DNA from: CAWCUZ01 sp963798795
GTDB taxonomy: Bacteria > Acidobacteriota > Vicinamibacteria > Vicinamibacterales > SCN-69-37
Assembly (NCBI GenBank): GCA_963798795.1
Contig: CAWCUZ010000002.1
Location: forward strand, 124,001 to 188,000
Reading direction: 5' to 3'
DNA: 64,000 bases
Under the pieces are notes generated by a model that did not search any database, was not told the origin of the DNA, and saw only the letters and a list, made by a program, of their open reading frames with translations. The position numbers and the translations under genes are program-made. Positions 17,688-29,621 of the stretch are shown one piece after another. The first letter of the stretch is position 1. Each line of letters opens with the position of its first letter.

Positions 17688-20226
17688 TCAGCGTCCAATC
17701 GCAGCCAGGAGCAGGTCCTGGGCGCGCGCGTAGGTCGGCGCCTGCTGCAGCGCCAGGATGGCCTCCCGCTTCGCTTCGTCTTTGCGGTCCAGCGCCAGCA
17801 GCACCTCCGCCGCGTTCGCGTGCGCTTCGGCCAGGTTGGCAGGCGACAGGGCCAGCGCCGCGCGGAACTCGATGAGCGCCGCCTCCTGGTGCCCGCGCAC
17901 CTCTTCGACCGACGCCTGCTGCCGGCTCTGGTCGAGCTCCCGCTTGCCGAGCTCCGTGTGCGTCGTGGCGTCGAACGGGTCGAGATCCGCCACCAGGCGA
18001 AGCGCGTAGGTCTCGTCGTCGGTCGCCGTGGCCGTCGAGGCCAGCGCCGCCAGCCGGCGGGCGGCGTTGACGTTCGTGTGGTCGTACTTCAGCAGCGCCC
18101 GCAGCTCGGTTCGGGCGGTGTCGGCGTCACCGGCGCGGATGGCGATCTGCGCGAGCAAGGCGTGCGGACTGGCATCGCCGCTCGCCGGCGGCGCCAGCGC
18201 CGCGGCGCGCTCGAGCGGTCGCTGGGCATCGGCGTCGTCGCCGGCTTTCACGAGCGCCTGCCCGAGCGCCAACTGGCTGACGAAGTTGCCGGTCGCCGAC
18301 CCGGCGCGCATCTTGAGCATGTCGAGGTCGCGCGGATCCACCTGCATCGGGGGGTCCTTCATGGCGTCGGCCAGCGCGCCATAGCGCTCCGTGACGAACG
18401 TCTTGAACGACGCCTCGATGTCGTCGATGCTCGTGCCGAACGCCCGCGCGAACGCCTGCTCGTCGGTCGCGCCATCGGCGTAGGCGCGAAGCAGGGTGCG
18501 AATGCCCTCATCGCCGGCCTGGTCGTACAGATGTTCCACGACCAGCGAGGCCTCGAAGTATGCGAGCGCCAGAATCCTCCGGGCGCTTGAAGGCGTCGGG
18601 CAGCCCCTTGACGCCGAATGTCTTGCCGGCCGAGAGTTCCTGCGCATACTGCAGCGTCAGCTCGCGTCCCCATGCGGCCTGCCGGCGATGCTCCTCGAAG
18701 ACCGACAGCCCCTCGGTGAGCCAGCGCGGCACGCGGTAGTCGGACAGCTGCAGCGTGAACACGTGCGCCATCTCGTGCCAGAGCGTGGCCTGCCAGCTGA
18801 AGTCGCCGGGCGGCCGGGCGTGCGGCGAATCCATCGTGACCACCCGGCCAAAGCAGGCGCCGAGCGCGCCAACCAGGCCCGGCAGGCCGAGCGTGCGGAC
18901 CGCGAAGTCGTCGTGCTGGGGGAAGATCTCGATGAGGACGGGCCCCTGCGGCTTCAGGCCATAGCGCTCGCTGAAGGTCTTGTAGGCCAGCTCGCCGAGC
19001 GGCAGCGCGTACGGCTTCAGTACCGCCGCTTCGTCGGGCGCGAACTTGAAGACCAGGTTGCCGTCCGGCACGACCACGAACTTGTCGAGCGAGTCGAGCA
19101 TCTTCAGCAGGTTGAACGTCACCCGAATGTGGTCGTCGAGTTTGAACGCCGTCTCCAGCTCGGTGCGCGCGGTCTTCTCGTCACCCGTCCGGAGCAGGTA
19201 GAGCCCCAGATCCGCGTGGGCCTGGATGTCGTCGGCATCGGCCGCAAGCGCCTGACGCGCGTACCCAGCCGCCTCATCGAATCGGTAGCTCCGGGCGGCC
19301 TCTTCGCCGAGGCGGCGGTAGACCAGGCCGGAACCCGGCTGCCTGCGCTGCGCTTCCGCCACGGCCGCTTCGACCGCGGGGGGCTGGTGCTGCGCGTAGG
19401 CGACGGCCGCGCGCAGCGCGACTTCGTCGAGCGACCCGGGGCGCGATCGGGCGACGTGATCGAGCGCTTCGGCGGCGCCGGCGGGGTCCTCGGACGCGAG
19501 ACCGCGCTCGGCCACCAGCAGCCACACATCCGGATCCTCGGGCGCGATCCTCCGCGCGGCCTCGAGCTCGGCCGCGGCGGTTTTCGGGTCCTCGTCGGCC
19601 AGCAGCCGGGCGATCCCAAGGTGCGCGCGCACCCATGACGGATCGGCATCGAGCGCCGCGCGGTAGCTGGTCATCGCGTCGGCCGGGGCATCGTGCTCCC
19701 GCAGCAGGTCCCCGGACTCTGTCTGGATATCCGGCCGGCCCGGCACGTTGATGATGCGCTGCAGCGCGTCACCGGCGAGCCCGAAGTCGTTGAGCGCCCG
19801 CGCGGCGCGCGCCAGCCGGAGAAAGTCCTCCGTCGACGCGAGCGCGGCCTGGTCGAACCGGTTCAGCAGCGCGCGTCCCTCGTCCCGGTGACCGGTGCGC
19901 ATGTCGAGCAGCCCGAGCTCGAGCACCGGATCGCCGGTGGCGCCGGAGTCGACGAGCGCCTGCAGCCGCGTGCGCGCGGCGTCACTCCTGCCCTCGAACA
20001 TCTCGACCAGCGCCTGACCCAGCTCGCGGGTCGGAGTCGTCGTTCCTGCGGCAGCCAGTCGGCGCGCCTCGTCCACGGCGCCGTGTCCGAGCGCCGTCCG
20101 GACGTTGCGAATGGTGGCGTCGGGCGCGGTGGCGGCCCGCCCCTGCGCGAGGCCCGTCGCGGCGCTGGCAGCACTCAGGCCGATGGCCAGGGCCACGGCA
20201 AGAAGACGCGAAGTCCGTTTGTGCAT
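17688..20226 (-). CDS. Exported TPR-rich gluzincin metallopeptidase (one frameshift)
   Basis: About 845 residues. A signal peptide (RLLAVALAIGLSAASAATGLAQ) precedes many TPR-like helical pairs (residues 40-380). A peptidase-MA-type domain follows, with the zinc motif WHEMAHVF near residue 482 and a downstream Glu in WLTEGLSVFEE. A second TPR block ends the protein (HALLAQIAIRAGDADTART, EALLALDRKDEAKREA). One extra base at about 18573, between FKRPE and ILALAYFEAS, splits the frame. The start MHKRTSRLL gives the best signal peptide. It is followed after one base by the caspase-like gene. It probably acts outside the cytoplasm on envelope or external protein; no substrate is evident. Confidence 0.8.
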
Positions 20227-20288
20227 GGGAAGAACTTTCCTGGAGTCCAACTTCCGACTTCTATAGAGAATACTCGGTCGGGAAGGCC

Positions 20289-20828
20289 TCAGGGCAGGTC
20301 CGGGCGCAGGCAGCGATTTTCGAACCGGACGCGCGCCCACAGCGCCGCCCCAAAGGCCGCGAGCATCACCGGCCCCGTCAGGCCGGCGCCCATCATCATC
20401 GCCATCCCGGCGAACTCGCCGACCACCGCGACATAGTTGGGGTGGTCCACATGGCGGTACGGCCCCGTGCGAACCAGGGGGCGGCCCGGCAGGACGCGCA
20501 CCTTGAACGACCAGCGCTCACCGAGACTGGCGATGGCCCAGTATTTGAGCGCCTTGGCCGCGCCGAACAACAGGAGGCCGGCGGCGTACCAGGACGGGCC
20601 GGGGCCCGGCGCGGCCGCGGGATCTGCCGCCAATGCGGCCCGCCAGACCCCCTCGACGCCCATGACGACGAACGCGAGGGGATACAGGACGGCGAGCAGC
20701 ATGTACACGTCACCGGGCGGCGCGACGGCGCCGAGCGCATCGAGCCTGGCGTCGTTCTGCCGCGAGACTCTCGCTTCGGCCAGGAGCAAGCCGACAGCCA
20801 CCGCCAGCGTGAACAGGCGCAGCGTCAC
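20289..20828 (-). CDS. Isoprenylcysteine carboxyl methyltransferase-like membrane protein
   Basis: 179 residues with about five membrane segments. The C-terminal SAM-binding signature of the ICMT/PEMT group is present: VRTGPYRHVDHPNYVAVVGE, with the RHxxHPxY core and a late Glu in RVRFENRCLR. Bacterial members methylate small lipophilic substrates rather than prenyl-cysteine. Its start overlaps the stop of the FAD-dependent oxidoreductase (ATGA), and a ketosynthase gene lies upstream, so all three are one unit. The layout recalls small polyketide or alkyl-pyrone clusters in which an ICMT-like enzyme O-methylates the product; that is inference. Confidence 0.8.
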   Translation of the reverse strand: MTLRLFTLAVAVGLLLAEARVSRQNDARLDALGAVAPPGDVYMLLAVLYPLAFVVMGVEGVWRAALAADPAAAPGPGPSWYAAGLLLFGAAKALKYWAIASLGERWSFKVRVLPGRPLVRTGPYRHVDHPNYVAVVGEFAGMAMMMGAGLTGPVMLAAFGAALWARVRFENRCLRPDLP

Positions 20829-21964
20829 GCCCCGCCTCCGGCGTAGCGCACGACTCGACCGACGACGCCCGGCGCGATGGCGGCGCCGTATTCGGCCAGG
20901 CGAATCGCCGCCGGCGAATCGACCAGGGCTCGAAGCGTCCGGTTGAAACGCAGCTTGGCGCCGACGACCGCCTGTCGATCCGCCTGAAGGCGCACGACCG
21001 CGCCGGCAAAATCGCCGTGTTCCAGCGTCCGAAGCGCCTCGCGCGTCGCGAGAATCGCGCCCTGGATCGCCAGGAACAGCCCGTCCCCGGTCATCGGATC
21101 GACGAAGCCGGCGGCATCGCCGGCCAGCAGCAGCCCGGGCACGCCCGCCGCAAGCGCGGTGACAGCCAGCGGACCCAGGACGCGAACGCCTGGCTCGAAC
21201 GCCGCGCCCGCGAACCGCTTGCGCAACCGCGGGTCTTCGTTGATGACCTGCTGGATGACCGCCAATGGCGTGCGGCCGGCCGGGCGCGGCCCGGTCACGG
21301 CACAGACGTTGGCGAGATCGTCCGCGACCGGAGCGATGCCCAGGTAGCGGCCGGGCCGGATGTGCATTTCCCCGAGATCTCCCACCTCCCGGATGCCGGA
21401 CGCGTAGGCGCCGAACGCCCAGCGGCGCGGCCGCTCCGGATGCGCGATCAATCCGAGGCTGCGCGCGACGGTCGACCGCGAGCCGTCGGCCGCGATGGTC
21501 ATCAGCGCGGGCACACGAGTACTGACGCTGCGGTCGGACCGGCGGACGAGGCGCAAGCCGCGGACGAGGTCGCCGCCCGCGGTGTCCTGCACGAGCGGCT
21601 CCTGCGCCACCCAGCCGCTCTCGAACCGCGCGCCCGCGCGCACGGCTTCGCCGATGAGCCAGGCGTCGAGCGCCGAGCGCCGGATGGCGAGTCCCACTCG
21701 ACGGTCGCCGTATCGGACCGGCACCGTGCGGTGCGGGCCGGAGACGAGCATTCCGTGGAGCGGCCGGGCGGCGACGAGCGGCCCGCCTTCGAGGCCGATG
21801 GAGGCGAGCACCGCCACGGCGCCGGGACTCAGCGTGTCGCCGCAGAGCTTGTCGCGCGGGAAGGTCTCGCGGTCGACGACCAGCACGCGCGCGCCGGCGC
21901 GCGTCAGCACCCAGGCGCTCACCGCGCCGGCGGGTCCGGCTCCGGCGATGATGACGTCCAGCAT
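20825..21964 (-). CDS. FAD-dependent oxidoreductase, geranylgeranyl reductase/halogenase-like
   Basis: 379 residues. The N-terminal dinucleotide fold (VIIAGAGPAGAVSAWVLTRAG) and the later FAD motif (LLLAGDAAGFVDPMTGDGL, near residue 286) are diagnostic of the group that includes geranylgeranyl reductases, hydroxylases and halogenases. The sequence FPRDKLCGDTLSPGAV resembles the reductase branch (CGxxLxP). The halogenase Trp pair is not seen, so reduction or hydroxylation is more likely. It lies 16 bases after the ketosynthase gene and overlaps the ICMT-like gene by 4 bases. It may act on the acyl product of the ketosynthase. Confidence 0.87.
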   Translation of the reverse strand: MLDVIIAGAGPAGAVSAWVLTRAGARVLVVDRETFPRDKLCGDTLSPGAVAVLASIGLEGGPLVAARPLHGMLVSGPHRTVPVRYGDRRVGLAIRRSALDAWLIGEAVRAGARFESGWVAQEPLVQDTAGGDLVRGLRLVRRSDRSVSTRVPALMTIAADGSRSTVARSLGLIAHPERPRRWAFGAYASGIREVGDLGEMHIRPGRYLGIAPVADDLANVCAVTGPRPAGRTPLAVIQQVINEDPRLRKRFAGAAFEPGVRVLGPLAVTALAAGVPGLLLAGDAAGFVDPMTGDGLFLAIQGAILATREALRTLEHGDFAGAVVRLQADRQAVVGAKLRFNRTLRALVDSPAAIRLAEYGAAIAPGVVGRVVRYAGGGA

Positions 21965-21980
21965 CGGATGACTCGCGGCG

Positions 21981-23264
21981 TCAGGCGCGCCCCAGCACGA
22001 GCGCGCTGTTCTTGGATCCGAACCCGAGACAGTTGCACAGCGCCGCCTCGACCGGCGCCTCCCGCGCGGCATTCGGGATGAAATCGAGATCGCACTCCGG
22101 ATCCGGGTCCGTGAGGTTGATGGTCGGCGGCAGCGTCCCCTCCGCCAGCGCCATCGCGGTGGTGACGACGCCGGCGGCACCGCTGGCGCCTTGCGGGTGC
22201 CCGATCATCGACTTGGTCGACGAGCCGGCGAGCCGATCCGCGTGCGCGCCAAAGACCCGGCGGACGCAGCGCGCCTCGACGGCGTCGTTCAGGAGCGTGG
22301 ACGTGCCGTGGTAGTTCACGTAGCCGATGGCGTCCGGCGCGCGGCCGGAGCGGTCGAGCGCGAGCTGCATGGCGCGCACGATCTGCGCGCCGTCGGGATC
22401 CATCTGGACGCGGTGGTAGGCGTCGCACGTGGAGGCGTAGCCGTCGACGGTCGCGTAGATGCGGGCGCCGCGGGCGCGGGCGCGGTCTTCGCGCTCGAGC
22501 GTCATCAGCCACGCGCCCTCGCCCAGCACGAAGCCGTCGCGGCCGCGGTCGAACGGCCGTGACGCCTCGGCGGGCCGATCGTTGTAGCGCGTCGAAGCCG
22601 CGCGCATGCGGCAGAACCCGAACATCATGCCGGGGGTGGCGCAGGCGTCCGCGCCGCCGGTGACCAGCACGTCGGCGTCGCCCTGGCGGATGAGCGCCGC
22701 GGCGTAGCCAATCGCGTCGGTCGAGCTGGTGCAGCCCGTCGACAGCACGTGGCTCATGCCGCGCAGTCCCAGCGCGATCGAAATCTCGCTCGAGACGATG
22801 CCGACGATCGAGACCGGAATGGCGTAGGGCGACACGCGGTGCAAGGCGCCGCTGAAGTAGTCGGCGTACTGGCGCTCGGCCACGTCGATCCCGCCGGCGC
22901 CGCTGCCGACGACCACGCCGATCTCGCGTGTGTCATCGGCCTCCAGGCCGGCGTCGTCAAGCGCCTCCCGCGCGGCGAGGACGGCAATGCGCGAGACTTT
23001 CGAATACCGCCGTGGATCCGCCCGCCCGTTCACGACGCCGCGCGCGGCATCGTCGCCCGGATCGACCGGCGGCAGGCCGGCGGCCTCGAGGCCCGCGTCC
23101 GGCACGGAGGCCACGACCTGGCAGGCCAGGCGCGACGCGTCGAATTCGGTGATCGCGCGCGTGCCGCTGACGCCGCGGCGGACCGAATCCCAGTACAGGT
23201 CGCGGCCGACGCCGAACGGCGACACGACGCCAATCCCCGTGATGGCCACCCCCGGACGCGTCAT
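21981..23264 (-). CDS. Beta-ketoacyl synthase, FabF/KS-alpha type
   Basis: A 427-residue condensing enzyme. The Cys-His-His triad is complete: Cys in LSTGCTSSTDAIGYA (about residue 178), His in VNYHGTSTLLNDAVE and His in KSMIGHPQGASGAAGV. The start is MTRPGVAITGIGVVSPFG; an in-frame ATG 39 bases upstream would add a non-conserved leader. FabF proteins elongate acyl-ACP. Here the gene is not with fabD, fabG or acpP but with an FAD enzyme and an ICMT-like methyltransferase, which suggests a dedicated polyketide or lipid product. There is no chain-length-factor partner. Confidence 0.9.
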   Translation of the reverse strand: MTRPGVAITGIGVVSPFGVGRDLYWDSVRRGVSGTRAITEFDASRLACQVVASVPDAGLEAAGLPPVDPGDDAARGVVNGRADPRRYSKVSRIAVLAAREALDDAGLEADDTREIGVVVGSGAGGIDVAERQYADYFSGALHRVSPYAIPVSIVGIVSSEISIALGLRGMSHVLSTGCTSSTDAIGYAAALIRQGDADVLVTGGADACATPGMMFGFCRMRAASTRYNDRPAEASRPFDRGRDGFVLGEGAWLMTLEREDRARARGARIYATVDGYASTCDAYHRVQMDPDGAQIVRAMQLALDRSGRAPDAIGYVNYHGTSTLLNDAVEARCVRRVFGAHADRLAGSSTKSMIGHPQGASGAAGVVTTAMALAEGTLPPTINLTDPDPECDLDFIPNAAREAPVEAALCNCLGFGSKNSALVLGRA

Positions 23265-23295
23265 CTCGTCAAGCCTGTCCCTATAATACGCGGCG

Positions 23296-24024
23296 ATGTT
23301 CACGACCCGCTCGCAGGCGTCGGGCGCGGCGCAGGGAGTGGCCTGGGCCGGCGGCGCGGTGTTCGTCGGATCGTTGATCTACTTTGCGTACTGCTACGCA
23401 ATCGCGTTCGGGCGCCCGGCGGCGGGCGGCGGCCCGGACCGCGGAGCGGGGGGACCCGTCCTGGTCGATCTCGCGCTGTTTACGCTGTTCGCGCTGCATC
23501 ATTCGCTGTTCGCGCGCGCCGGCGTGAAGGGCTGGATCCGACGCGTCGCGCCGGCGTATCTCGAACGGTCCCTCTACGTCTGGGTGGGCAGTCTGCTGTT
23601 CATTGCCACCTGCGCGTGCTGGCGGGAGGTGCCCGGCGTCGTCTGGCAGGCGGCCGGCGCGGGCCGTCTCGCGTTCTTCGGCGTCCAGGCCGCCGCAGGT
23701 CTCTTCACGCTCATCGCGGCACGCCGGCTCGATGTGCTCGAGCTGGCGGGCATCCGGCAGGTGACCGCACCGGCCGGCGCGACGCCGCACCTCGATCAGT
23801 CCGGCCCGTACGCGCTCGTCCGCCATCCGGTGTATCTCGGCTGGTTCGCGGTGGTCTGGCTCACCCCGGTGATGACCGGCACGCGCTTCGTCTTCGCGAT
23901 CGTCAGTTGCGCGTATCTGGTCATCGCCGTGCCATTCGAAGAGCGGGATCTGCGGCGCACGTTCGGCGGCTACGACGCGTACGCGCGGCGGGTGCGCTGG
24001 CGGATCCTGCCGGGGGTGTTCTGA
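23296..24024 (+). CDS. NnrU/ICMT-like membrane methyltransferase
   Basis: 242 residues with about six membrane segments (LIYFAYCYAIAFG near the start). The C-terminal half matches the PEMT/ICMT fold: LVRHPVYLGWFAVVWLTP with RHPxYLGW, then PFEERDLRRTFGGYDAYARR with the Glu-Glu pair that closes the SAM and substrate pocket. It is divergent from the ketosynthase gene, with a 31-bp gap, so the two operons may share a control region. It is a second, unrelated copy of the same fold as the gene at 20289. The substrate is unknown. Confidence 0.75.
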   Translation: MFTTRSQASGAAQGVAWAGGAVFVGSLIYFAYCYAIAFGRPAAGGGPDRGAGGPVLVDLALFTLFALHHSLFARAGVKGWIRRVAPAYLERSLYVWVGSLLFIATCACWREVPGVVWQAAGAGRLAFFGVQAAAGLFTLIAARRLDVLELAGIRQVTAPAGATPHLDQSGPYALVRHPVYLGWFAVVWLTPVMTGTRFVFAIVSCAYLVIAVPFEERDLRRTFGGYDAYARRVRWRILPGVF

Positions 24025-24099
24025 GGGAATATTTGCGGCCGTGCCGGCGCCGCCCCTCGCCAGCGGCGGCCGCCGGATGATAGATGATAATTGAGCGGC

Positions 24100-25216
24100 A
24101 TGTCCCGTTCGCCGGTCGCCGTGTTCTATATCTCGGGACACGGCTTCGGCCACGCGTCCCGCGAGGTCGAAATCATCAACGCCTTTGGCGCGGCCCGTCC
24201 CGACGTCCGCCTCGTGGTCCGGTCGGCCGTGGCGCCGACGCTGCTCGACCGCACGCTGCGGGTGCCCGTCGACCAGCGGCCAGGCCCGTGTGATACCGGC
24301 GTCGTGCAGTCGAGCAGCGTGGCCCACGACGACGCCGCCACGGTGCGGGAGACGGTCGCGTTCTACCGCGACTTCGACGCGCGCATCGACGAGGAAGTGG
24401 CGCGGCTGGCGGACACCGGCGCGGACCTCGTTGTCGGCGACATTCCGCCGCTGGCCTTCGAGGTGGCCCCGCGGCTTGACGCGCGCTCGGTCGCCATCGG
24501 CAATTTTTCGTGGGACTGGATCTACGAGCACCACGCCGGGCTGCACGAAGCCGCGCCTTGGCTGGTGCCGCGGATCCGCGCCGCCTACCGCCGCGCGGAC
24601 CTCGCCCTCGAGCTTCCCTTCTCCGGCGGGTTCGAGGCCTTCACGGACGTGCGGCGCATTCCCCTGGCGGCGCGTCACCCGGGCCGGCCGCCGGAGCAGA
24701 CACGCGCGCGGTTCAGCCTGCCCGCCGGCGGGCAGGTCGCCCTGCTGTCGTTCGGCGGCTACGGCCTGCCGGCGCTGAAACTCGACCGGCTCGACTGCCT
24801 CGGCGACTGGACCGTGGTCACGACCGATCGCGTGGTGTCGCCGTCGACGCTGCCGCGCGGGGTCGTGGTGCTCGAAGAGGCCGCGTTCTTCGCCAGCGGG
24901 TTCCGCTACGAAGATCTCGTCGCGGCGGCCGACGTCGTGGTGAGCAAGCCCGGCTATGGCATCATCGCCGAGTGCATCGCGTGCGGTCCGTCGCTGCTCT
25001 ACACGTCGCGCGGGACAGTTCCGCGAATACGACGTCCTCGTGCGCGAGATGCCCACGTGGCTGCGGTGCCGGTTCATCAACCAGCGCGACCTGTTCGCCG
25101 GCCGCTGGCGCGCGGCCCTCGACGCGCTGATGGCCCAGCCGCAGCCGACGAACCGGATCGCAACCGACGGCGCCGCGCAGGCGGCGACCATCCTGACCGC
25201 GCTGGTCGGCGCGTAG
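24100..25216 (+). CDS. GT-B glycosyltransferase-like protein (one frameshift)
   Basis: About 372 residues. The N-terminus (AVFYISGHGFGHASREVEII) and FSWDWIYEHHAGLHE resemble the glycosyltransferase-like domain that precedes the kinase in plant L-arabinokinases and related bacterial proteins. The C-terminal half carries the GT-B donor-site pattern VVSKPGYGIIAECIACG. The frame breaks at about 25012, in SLLYTSRG/QFREYDVL, and the last 65 residues read in the next frame. No kinase domain follows. The ATG at 24100 has a GAGCGG stretch ahead; a TTG at 24091 is also possible. Donor and acceptor sugars cannot be told from the sequence. Confidence 0.75.
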
Positions 25217-25237
25217 GAGACGGAGGTGCCTACTGAT

Positions 25238-25860
25238 CTAGGTGTTGTTCTGTGGCTCCCCGAAGGTCCACGTGAACACGAACGCCGGCGGCAGGTTGCG
25301 AAAGACGACGAGCCGTTCGGCGTCGTGCCCCACGCGGTCCTTCATCGCGCGGCGGAACGTCCGCGCGGGCGACAGGTGGTAGGCGTGCAGGTACTGAAAT
25401 GTCGTGAAGGTGCCGCCCGGGCGAAGCATGCGTTGCACGCCTTCGAGAATGCGGCGCGTCACGTCCAGCGGGCAGGCTCGCGAACGGCAGGCCGGAGATG
25501 ACGTGGTCCAGCGCCTCGAGGCCGCGGGCCCGCACGGTGTCCGTGAGGTGTTCGGCCGACGCGTACACGCACTCCACACTGCGGAAACCGCCGGCGAATC
25601 TCGGCGACGAACTTCGGCTCGATTTCGAAGGCCACCAGCCGGCCTGCGGGCCCGACGCGGTCGACGATGGCGCCGGTGAACGCTCCCGTGCCGGGCCCCA
25701 GTTCGACGACCACCCGATCCGCCGGCGCGAGCGCGTGCACCATCTCGCGCGCGAGCGCCCGCGAGCTGGGCACGACCGCGCCCACGGTGCGCGGGATTGC
25801 GCAGAAAGCGCCCCAACAGCAGAAGGTGCTGTTGGAGCCCCGAGCCGTTGCCGCCGGCGC

Positions 25861-25864
<4 letters not shown>
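25238..25864 (-). CDS. Phospholipid N-methyltransferase-like SAM enzyme (frameshifted)
   Basis: About 208 residues, class I methyltransferase. The N-terminal LLLLGRFLRNP followed by VGAVVPSSRALAREMV is typical of bacterial PmtA-type phosphatidylethanolamine methyltransferases. The SAM motif is VVVELGPGTGAFTGAI and the next acidic residue lies in VAFEIEPKFV. The C-terminus (GTFTTFQYLHAYHLSP, PPAFVFTW) also fits. Frame breaks occur at about 25475, 25590 and 25795. The ATG overlaps the inferred stop of the homocysteine methyltransferase/MTHFR gene (ATGA), which would tie SAM precursor supply to a SAM-consuming lipid enzyme. A role in phosphatidylcholine synthesis is inferred; rRNA dimethylase-like function is the alternative. 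Confidence 0.75.
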
Positions 25865-27727
<1,863 letters not shown>

Positions 27728-27750
27728 GCGGGGACTGTGGCCGGCGCGCG

Positions 27751-28190
27751 TCAGGCCTGCGGCCGGCGCTCGTCGGCTCAGCCGGCACGAGCAGGTCTGC
27801 CTTGTCCCAGATGAAGTCCTTGTTGTTGTAGACGGCCAGCTCGTAGTCCTTGCCCATGAAGATGGCCGACACCGGGCAGGCCTCCTCGCAGTAGCCGCAG
27901 AAGATGCAGCGCGTCTTGTGGATCTGGTAGATCGCTCGCGTAGCGCGGGCCGGCCTGCACGGTGCCGTCGTTCTCGGCCGCTCGAGGTAGATGGCGTCGG
28001 CCGGGCACGCCACGGCGCACAGGCCGCAGGCCACGCACTTCTCGAGGCCGTTCTCGTCGCGCATCAGCACCTGCTTGCCGCGGTACTTCGGGAACATCGG
28101 CACCTTCTCGGCCGGATAGTTCACCGTGATCGGCTTCCGGAACATGTGCTTGAAGGTCGTGGCAAAGCCGATGAGAAACGGACGAATCAT
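27751..28190 (-). CDS. nuoI: NADH-quinone oxidoreductase subunit I (frameshifted)
   Basis: An 8-Fe ferredoxin-like subunit that carries clusters N6a and N6b in the peripheral arm of complex I. Two Cx2Cx2Cx3C motifs are visible, CVACGLCAVACPADAIYL and CIFCGYCEEACPVSAIFMG, as is the family ending YNNKDFIWDKADLLVP. The start MIRPFLIGFATTFKHMFRKP is typical. The frame shifts and returns between about 27935 and 27985. The 3' end is uncertain: the frame has no stop, and the nearest one (TGA at 27751-27753) needs another one-base correction. No other nuo genes are nearby, so the subunit is encoded away from the main cluster or the operon is split. Confidence 0.87.
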
Positions 28191-28265
28191 CGGGCCATGA
28201 TATCAAACGGCCCTCCGCGGGCCGCGACTCGGCGCTAAGCCGCCGGTGCTATAGTTCAGGGTGCC

Positions 28266-29621
28266 GTGCCGCAGACCGCGCCCAGCTCGGCTCCCGACGA
28301 GCAGTTCCTGCTCGTCACGCTCATGGCCAAGCTCGCCGTGGTCGCGACGCTGGCGACGATGCTGGTGCGGTTCCGCTGGTTCCGGCGCATCCTGCTCACC
28401 GAACGGCGCGACTGGCCCGAGCGGCTCGTGTTCGCCGCCGGCCTCGGCATGCCCGCTCATGGCGGGCGTCGCGCGCGCGGCTGCTCCTCGACTACAACGC
28501 CGCGGACCTCACGCTCGCCGGGCGCCTTTCTCGCCGGTCTGATCGCCGGGCCCTACGCCGGCGCGCTCGTCGGCGCGGCGGTCGGGTTGCCCGCCGCTCT
28601 TCGCCGGCGAATTCGGCGCGCTGCCCTTCGCGGTCGGCTGCGGGTTCGCCGGCGGCGGCCTGCGCGAGATCTGTCCCGAAGGAGGAGATCTGGCGGTTCT
28701 CGCCGTTCTTCGTCACCACGCTGCATCGGTCGGCCTGGCGCGCTCGTGCGCAACTTCTCCCTCGACTGGCAGGTCATGCTCGTCACGGCGCCGGTGCTGC
28801 TCGAACTGCTGCGCCAGCAGATCGGCGCACGGTATCGGCCGCACTCCGCGTCTTCTATCTCCGGCCGCACGACCTGGTGGCACGTGCCTGCTCATCGTCG
28901 CTGGCCACCGTGCTGTGCGTGGCCATCCCGATCAAGATCTGGAACAGCGCGCGCATCGAGCACCGGCTCGCCGAGCAGGAAAAGCTGCTGATGGCGGCGC
29001 GCGTCGAGGCGCTCGCCAATCAGATCAACCCGCACTTCCTGTTCAACACGCTCGACGTCGATCTCGTCGCTGATCCGCTCGCAGCCCGAAACCGCGCGGA
29101 TGCTGATCGTGAAGCTGTCCGGACTGCTGCGCCGGCTGCTGCGGAGCCAGGAGCACTTCGTCACGCTCCGCGAGGAACTGGCGGCGATCGACGAGTATCT
29201 CGACATCGAGCGCGTGCGGTTCGGGCCGAGCCTCGTCGTCGAGAAGCTGATCGACGAGCGGACGCCTCGACGTGATCGTGCCGAGCATGATCCTGCAGCC
29301 GCTGGTCGAGAACTCGATCAAGCACGGCCTCGCGCCGCAAGGTCGGCGAGGGCCGCGTCACGATCCGCGCCGCCCGGGCGCCGGCCACGCCGTGATCGAG
29401 GTCGTCGACAACGGCGTCGGCATGCCGGCGGACCGCCTCGAGACGACCCGCAGCACGGCATCGGCCTGCGCAACGTCAACGAGCGGCTGCGTGTCATCTA
29501 CGGCGCCAACTACGAGCTGAAGCTCCACAGCGTGCCCGGGCCAGGGCACGCTCGGCCCGCATCGAGATTCCGGAACTGGTCGTGGCCGAGCGGGCACGAG
29601 CCGTCGGCCGACCGCGCGTGA
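28266..29621 (+). CDS. LytS-type sensor histidine kinase (many frameshifts)
   Basis: About 450 residues. The N-terminal half has several membrane segments (LMAKLAVVATLATMLV, AGAFLAGLIAGPYAGALVGA), like the 5TM-LYT sensor domain. The His_kinase domain follows, with the phospho-His in NQINPHFLFNTL, then LRSQEHFVTLREELAAI and LQPLVENSIKHG (N box), and an HATPase with VVDNGVGMP and HGIGLRNVNERL. About eight single-base indels between 28450 and 29560 break the frame. A GTG start (MPQTAPSSAPDEQF) is used. Its stop overlaps the GTG of the response-regulator gene (GTGA). The signal is unknown; relatives sense envelope or metabolite cues. Confidence 0.85.
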
